NCBI GenBank assembly: GCA_946478845.1
Contig: CAMLDI010000001.1
Span: 124,001 to 188,000, forward strand
Direction of reading: 5' to 3'
Length of the DNA: 64,000 nucleotides
Source: an uncultured Paenibacillaceae bacterium
GTDB taxonomy: Bacteria > Bacillota > Bacilli > Aneurinibacillales > Aneurinibacillaceae
Part shown: positions 59,300 to 64,000 of the stretch, in pieces
How positions within the stretch are numbered: position 1 is the stretch's first letter
Layout of the letters: each line of letters opens with the position of its first letter
Notes under the pieces: generated by a model
The model's input: the letters and a program-made list of their open reading frames with translations, nothing else
Told to the model about the DNA's origin: nothing
The model's database searches: none
Translations under genes and position numbers: made by a program

Positions 59300-60424
59300 A
59301 TGCAAATTTTATGGAGAGCCAATTTCTTCGATACAACAGGATTCAGTCAGGCTGCGAGAGGATTAGTTTTGGGATTGGATGCTCTGGGGGTTAATGTAAA
59401 AATAGAAAATATGGACTTCCGCTTGCCTCGTGTGGAGCTGGATCCTCAAGTGCAAAAGAAATTAGAGGCCTTGTTAACAAGAAATAAAGAAAATAATTTT
59501 ATATCAATTTCCCATTCTCCCCCCAATCTATTTACTAAAAAAAAGCCCCATATTTCTGTAGGTTATACCTACATGGAAACTTCTCAAATGGTTTCAACCT
59601 ATTTAGACCAATGCAATGAAATGGATGGCATTTGGGTCCCATCCAGGCACAATTTTCACTATATAAAAAAAAGCGGGGTAACAGTCCCTGTCAATTTAGT
59701 TAGACAAGGAATACAAATAGAGAATAAAAATTTAAATCCTGCACAAGAGGGTGTCTTCACTTTTCTTTCTATTTTTCAATGGTCTCCTCGTAAAGGGTAT
59801 GACCTTCTTCTGCGAGCTTTTTTTGAAGAATTCAATAAAAACGAGGATGTAATTTTAGTAATCAAGACCAATAAAATGGGTTGGGGTAAAAATCTACAAC
59901 CCTATGTGTTGGATGAAATTGAGAAATTTAGAATCAGTATTAGCCATGGGAAACAAACAGCCCCTGTGCATGTCATTACAGATCTTCTTTCCCAATCCCA
60001 AATGCATGAATTATATAAAAAAAGCAATGCCTTCGTTTTACCTTCTCGAGGGGAAGCTGTTGGGCTCCCTTATTTAGAGGCTGGTGGTTTTGGTTTACCT
60101 GTAATAGCAACAAGATGGGGGGGCCAAACGGATTTCCTAGAAGAAGAAAACAGCTATTTGATCGATTATCAATTAGTCCCTATTCCAGAAAAATGGTATA
60201 CGGGTTTTTATAATAAAGGTCAATGGTGGGCAGAGCCTGATTTACATGATTTAAAGAAAAAGATGAGACACGTTTATAACAATTATCAAGAAGCGCAAAA
60301 AAAAGGTGAATTATTAAAGATGGAAATTGCAAATGAATATAATTGGGAAAAGGCTGGGTCGGATGTTATTCGTGCTGTTAGGGGAATAAGGAGAGATACT
60401 CATGTGGGAGATCCCCCTTTTTAA
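59300..60424 (+). CDS. GT4-type glycosyltransferase
   Basis: A 374-aa GT-B fold enzyme starting 2 nt after gmd. The C-terminal nucleotide-sugar half shows FLSIFQWSPRKGYDLLLRAF, LVIKTN, and the E-x7-E motif in SRGEAVGLPYLEAGGFGLPV, then WGGQTDFL. The N-terminus, MQILWRANFFDTTGFSQAARG, is typical of acceptor-binding halves. A GDP-sugar donor is inferred from its coupling to gmd. It overlaps the next gene by 23 bp. Confidence 0.9.
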   Translation: MQILWRANFFDTTGFSQAARGLVLGLDALGVNVKIENMDFRLPRVELDPQVQKKLEALLTRNKENNFISISHSPPNLFTKKKPHISVGYTYMETSQMVSTYLDQCNEMDGIWVPSRHNFHYIKKSGVTVPVNLVRQGIQIENKNLNPAQEGVFTFLSIFQWSPRKGYDLLLRAFFEEFNKNEDVILVIKTNKMGWGKNLQPYVLDEIEKFRISISHGKQTAPVHVITDLLSQSQMHELYKKSNAFVLPSRGEAVGLPYLEAGGFGLPVIATRWGGQTDFLEEENSYLIDYQLVPIPEKWYTGFYNKGQWWAEPDLHDLKKKMRHVYNNYQEAQKKGELLKMEIANEYNWEKAGSDVIRAVRGIRRDTHVGDPPF

Positions 60425-61409
60425 CGAAGAGAAAATTTTTATCCCTTATCCCAAAGGACCAGATTCAGGTGTAAATTATCTATTAGGTGGACTTAGACAC
60501 ATTCCGCAATATTCAGTTACAATAATTCCTTATGGACGTTTCTGGGGCGGTTTTGGGGGCGCTGTTATGGATCAGAATAACACTGTTTTTAAGGAATTAT
60601 CCCATGAAGTCCCCCAGGCAACATTTTTTCCAACATCCTTTAAATCAACCTCTTTACCACTGATTGAAAATAAAAATATTGCCGTCCTTCATTGTTTCTT
60701 TGGCTTTAATTATTACCATTGGATGTTTGATGTGGCAGCTCGCTTGGATTTAATAAGAAAAAGTCATATTCCTATTGATATGTATATAACCAGTTGTCCT
60801 TTTTCTTTTCAAGATGAAACTTTAAATCTCCTTGGGATTCCACCAGAAAAAAGAATAAATATAACTCCTCACTTATATATTCAGGCAAATAAACTTATTG
60901 TCCCTTCATTTATACATAGTTATAAAGGATATATGCCAGGGTGGGCCGTTCATTTTTTAAGAGAGGAGCTATATTTAAAGAGGAATGTACAAAAAATAGC
61001 CGGTTATGAACGAATTTATATTAGTCGAGCTAATGCTAGCCATCGGAAAATAATAAATGAAGAAGAAGTAATGAATCTTTTAAGTAAGTATGGTTTTAAA
61101 CGGATATTTCTTGAAGAGGAATCTGTGGCTAGAAAAATTGAACTTTTTCATTCTGCTGAAATGATTCTTTCTCCCCATGGTGCGGGCCTTACCAACCTCT
61201 TATTTTGTAATCCTGGAACGAAAATCATTGAATTGTTTAATCCCAGTTGGATCTTTTCCTGTTATCGATTCATTAGTTATTATGTTGGGTTAGATTACTA
61301 CTGTTTAACTGGAAAGGGTAACTATTCTTATCGGGTAGATTTACGAAAAGTCTCTGATGATATTACCATTGACATAAACGACTTATCCAAACTATTAGAA
61401 TCCCTATAA
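60402..61409 (+). CDS. GT61-family glycosyltransferase, no DUF4214
   Basis: A 335-aa protein that is almost only the GT61 (DUF563) domain. Family blocks are FFGFNYYHWMFDVAARLDLI, ERIYISRANASHRKIINEEE, and the donor-site PHGAGLTNLLFCNPGTKI, ending IELFNPSW. It uses ATG 60402 with AAGGAG inside the preceding gene. It is the shortest of three adjacent GT61 enzymes; they likely act in sequence on one glycan. Confidence 0.88.
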   Translation: MWEIPLFNEEKIFIPYPKGPDSGVNYLLGGLRHIPQYSVTIIPYGRFWGGFGGAVMDQNNTVFKELSHEVPQATFFPTSFKSTSLPLIENKNIAVLHCFFGFNYYHWMFDVAARLDLIRKSHIPIDMYITSCPFSFQDETLNLLGIPPEKRINITPHLYIQANKLIVPSFIHSYKGYMPGWAVHFLREELYLKRNVQKIAGYERIYISRANASHRKIINEEEVMNLLSKYGFKRIFLEEESVARKIELFHSAEMILSPHGAGLTNLLFCNPGTKIIELFNPSWIFSCYRFISYYVGLDYYCLTGKGNYSYRVDLRKVSDDITIDINDLSKLLESL

Positions 61410-61438
61410 ACTCAATTAGGTGAAGGGGGGTATTAAGT

Positions 61439-62992
61439 ATGTCAATCTCATCTATTTTAAAATCCCTTTTTCATAAGGAGAAACAGGATTTTATTAAAGA
61501 GACCTATATTCAATTATTAAATCGTGAACCAAGCCAACTAGAGATGCAACGGGATCTGCAACAAATGGATGGAGGAGAACCTGCTAAAATTAGCTTTATT
61601 CATCAATTAATTGCAACTGAAGAAGCAAAAGAGTTATTTGAGAAACCCATTCAAAGGTTATCTAATTCAAACCTTTCCATTGCTAATATTGTACGGACCT
61701 TCTATACCTCAAATGTTGTTTATTTTGTGAGAAGTGTCTATAAAGAAATATTGGGATATGAGTTTCATACCCAGCCTGATTTAAATGCTGTAAAATCCTT
61801 GACCTTGGGACTCATTCCTCGTACGACGTTTATTGCCAATACATTGGAAATAAGTTTCAAAATCATCCGCCACAAACTGCCTCCTCAATCAATTACCACA
61901 TTTCAAGGGTATTATTCCTCATCATGGGATTGGGCTTCAGAAAAGGAATCCAATAAAATAATTCCACTTTATAATGAAGAGGAAGTTGTACTAAATTACC
62001 CCAAAGGAATTGATCCCTCTTTTGACTGGAAATCAATCTTATTGTTTAAAAAAATCCCTCAACCTTTCGTTGTTTTAATTCCACAGGGGCAATTTTGGGG
62101 AGTAAGTGGGGGAGTTGTATTTACACCTGAAGGAAAAATATTAGCAGACGTTTCACAAGAGACAGATTTATTTCAAGAGACCTTTAGATATTCTTTTTTT
62201 GCAAATAAAAACATTCCTTCTCCAAATAAATATAGCGAGACCATTGGGATATTACGTGCCAAATATGATATTAATTATTTTCATTGGATGTTTGATGTGA
62301 TTGCTAGAATCGATTTACTGCGAAAAACTGATATTCCCATAGATAAATATATTACCAATGTGGCTTTTCCCTTTCAGGATGAGTTATTGACTTCTATAGG
62401 AATCCCCAGGGAAAAAAGAATTCAAACCAATATCCAACTAAACATTACTTCCCAACGGTTGCTTGCACCCTCTTATACAGGGAGTTCTTTAGGTGTGATT
62501 CCTAAATGGGCTTGCGATTTTTTAAGAAGAGAACTTTTAAGCAATAGAGAAAAAATCCCAGGATATGAACGAATTTATATTAGCCGTATGAATGCTTACC
62601 ATCGGAAAGTGGAAAATCATGTAGAAGTAATGAATGTTTTAAAAACTTTTGGTTTTAGGGAGGTTATTTTAGAAAAGGAACCTATTTGGCGAAAAATTCA
62701 AATCTTTAATTCTACAAGATTCATTGTGGCTCCCCATGGAGCAGGCTTAACCAATCTCGTGTTTTGTGAACCAGGAACGAAGGTAATTGAATTATTTAAC
62801 CCGAATTGGATGTTACCCTGTTATTGGATGATTAGCAATCACATGGGATTAGATTATTACTACTTACGTGGAGTGGGGGGAGAGTTATCAAATCCAGTGG
62901 ATATTAAAAAAATTAGAGGGAATATGACAATTGATATTCACCAACTTCATCAAATTTTAGACATGGCTCTAAATGGGGGAACAAGTAGTTGA
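61439..62992 (+). CDS. DUF4214-GT61 fusion glycosyltransferase
   Basis: A 517-aa protein. Residues about 13-65 are a DUF4214 module (FIKETYIQLLNREPSQLEMQ), and about 90-145 a second, weaker one (FVRSVYKEILGYEF). The GT61 domain (about 170-510) carries YDINYFHWMFDVIARIDLL, YERIYISRMNAYHRKVENH and PHGAGLTNLVFCEPGTK. GGGGGG or so lies ahead of ATG 61439. DUF4214 is found in S-layer and surface proteins; here it may dock the enzyme to its acceptor. Confidence 0.87.
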   Translation: MSISSILKSLFHKEKQDFIKETYIQLLNREPSQLEMQRDLQQMDGGEPAKISFIHQLIATEEAKELFEKPIQRLSNSNLSIANIVRTFYTSNVVYFVRSVYKEILGYEFHTQPDLNAVKSLTLGLIPRTTFIANTLEISFKIIRHKLPPQSITTFQGYYSSSWDWASEKESNKIIPLYNEEEVVLNYPKGIDPSFDWKSILLFKKIPQPFVVLIPQGQFWGVSGGVVFTPEGKILADVSQETDLFQETFRYSFFANKNIPSPNKYSETIGILRAKYDINYFHWMFDVIARIDLLRKTDIPIDKYITNVAFPFQDELLTSIGIPREKRIQTNIQLNITSQRLLAPSYTGSSLGVIPKWACDFLRRELLSNREKIPGYERIYISRMNAYHRKVENHVEVMNVLKTFGFREVILEKEPIWRKIQIFNSTRFIVAPHGAGLTNLVFCEPGTKVIELFNPNWMLPCYWMISNHMGLDYYYLRGVGGELSNPVDIKKIRGNMTIDIHQLHQILDMALNGGTSS

Positions 62993-64000
62993 GTATTTTA
63001 CAACAATTAATAAGCCTATTGCAGAAAGATCAGCAACTCTTCATTAGGGAAGTATACAGAGAACTGTTAAACCGTCCCCCTAATATTATGGAACTCCGTC
63101 ATAATAGCCAGCTCCTTTCATTTGGGTCTTCTAAACTTGAAATTATAAAAAATGTATTAAGGAGTAAGGAAGCATTATCCTTATATCAATTACCTATAAA
63201 CAGACCAAATCCTTTTCATGGAACAATAGCGGATATTATTCGTTCTTTTTTTAATGTGGATATCTATACTTTTGTAAAAAAATGTTATCAAGAAATTATG
63301 GGTTTGCAACGGTTGGCTATTGACATTCAGAAACACCAATTTCTTACCAGTGGGCAGCAACGAATACAGTTCATAATTACTTTAATTGAAAGAAAAAATC
63401 TGCTAAGAAACAATTTTCAAAGGGCAAAAGTTCAAGGAGTTCCTCAGAGAAACAATCAGCATTATTATACAACTGCTTGGGAATGGATCAAAGGATCTAA
63501 CCTATTTGATCATTTCATTACACTAAACCAGGAGGAAATGATAAAAGGAAAACCACCCAAAAGCATCGATTCATCTATTGTATTTGACCATGGGGATAAG
63601 TTAGTCACCCAACCTTTTATTATGATGGTACCCGGGGGAAAATATATTGGAGCCAACCATGGAGTCGTGGTAACACCTGATGGGAGAATAGTAAAGGATT
63701 TATCCCATGAAATGTTTGATAAATACAACATGCAATTTACAGGCAATTATTTTTCTGATGCTAGTTATTTTCCTGGAACCGTTGCTGTCCTTCATACTTT
63801 TTTTCCATATAATTATTTTCACTGGTTGTTTGATGTAGTCTCTCGTTTGGATTATTTAAGTAAAAGCAATGTATTTGTAGATAAATATATTATTGATAGC
63901 AGCTATCCCTTTCAAGAGGAATTATTACAATTACTCAATATACCTAAAGAGAAGAGGATTCAAGTAAACGATAAACTTCATGTGAGAGCCAATAAACTGA
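62989..64000 (+). CDS. Third GT61 enzyme with DUF4214, cut by window end
   Basis: A TTG start overlaps the previous TGA stop (TTGA), and the frame stays open to the window end (337 codons seen). Residues about 14-60 are DUF4214 (FIREVYRELLNRPPNIMELR), with a second copy at about 85-135 (FVKKCYQEIMGL). The GT61 domain has begun: FPYNYFHWLFDVVSRLDYL. The C-terminal donor motif lies outside. The same layout as its neighbour shows a tandem duplication. Confidence 0.88.
   Translation, partial: MSILQQLISLLQKDQQLFIREVYRELLNRPPNIMELRHNSQLLSFGSSKLEIIKNVLRSKEALSLYQLPINRPNPFHGTIADIIRSFFNVDIYTFVKKCYQEIMGLQRLAIDIQKHQFLTSGQQRIQFIITLIERKNLLRNNFQRAKVQGVPQRNNQHYYTTAWEWIKGSNLFDHFITLNQEEMIKGKPPKSIDSSIVFDHGDKLVTQPFIMMVPGGKYIGANHGVVVTPDGRIVKDLSHEMFDKYNMQFTGNYFSDASYFPGTVAVLHTFFPYNYFHWLFDVVSRLDYLSKSNVFVDKYIIDSSYPFQEELLQLLNIPKEKRIQVNDKLHVRANKL

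Overview
The window is a contiguous, mostly plus-strand piece of a low-GC, endospore-forming Firmicutes (Bacillales) chromosome. The support is sporulation genes (safA-like, bofC, spoVB, a pbpI-like PBP), a 6S RNA beside aspS, a T-box in front of hisS, and a gene order that closely follows the Bacillus subtilis pheA-ruvAB-queA-tgt-secDF-recJ-relA-hisS-aspS-cymR-alaS-yrrK-yrrL-yrrMNO region (B. subtilis order recalled, not searched). SecD and SecF are separate genes, unlike the B. subtilis fusion, so a lineage outside the core Bacillus group is plausible. The species cannot be named from the sequence.

Layout. 1-5.2 kb: end of thrB, pheA, the spore-coat gene safA (minus), bofC, ruvAB. 5.2-8.3 kb: queA-tgt-yajC operon and a DUF123 protein. 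8.3-13.1 kb: membrane proteins, a CPA1 antiporter, corA, spoVB (minus), comN. 13.1-20.9 kb: secD-secF-recJ-apt-relA-dtd. 20.9-23.7 kb: an insertion zone with an IS607-family element (truncated tnpA, intact tnpB) joined to a beheaded XRE regulator gene. 23.7-28.8 kb: hemZ and a T-box-controlled hisS-aspS operon. 28.8-34.5 kb: 6S RNA, tcdA, rarA, cymR, cysteine desulfurase, a TPR protein and small conserved proteins. mnmA is not found at its usual place. 34.6-41.9 kb: phosphodiester glycosidase, an Asn/Gln-rich protein, an AI-2E permease, alaS with an attenuator-like leader, ireB, ruvX and two DUF1292 genes. 41.9-43.2 kb: an accessory patch with a candidate redox-controlled sRNA behind a Rex-type operator and an agrBD quorum-sensing pair whose AgrD has Ser in place of the ring Cys. 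43.2-50.3 kb: mltG, the tRNA wobble-uridine genes trmR-trhP1-trhP2, a pbpI-like PBP, PAP2. 50.4-55.1 kb: a complete C4-dicarboxylate module (sensor kinase, regulator, carrier, binding protein). 55.1-64 kb: a JAMM protease, a repeat protein, a Cys-rich protein with a possible sigma-K promoter, then gmd, a GT4 glycosyltransferase and three tandem GT61 enzymes, two of them carrying DUF4214. The last one runs off the window.

The most unusual parts are the agrBD/sRNA patch at 42.0-43.2 kb, the candidate spore-surface glycosylation locus at 57-64 kb, the rearranged IS607 insertion, and two unexplained structured leaders (corA and hisS) that share a 19-nt motif.
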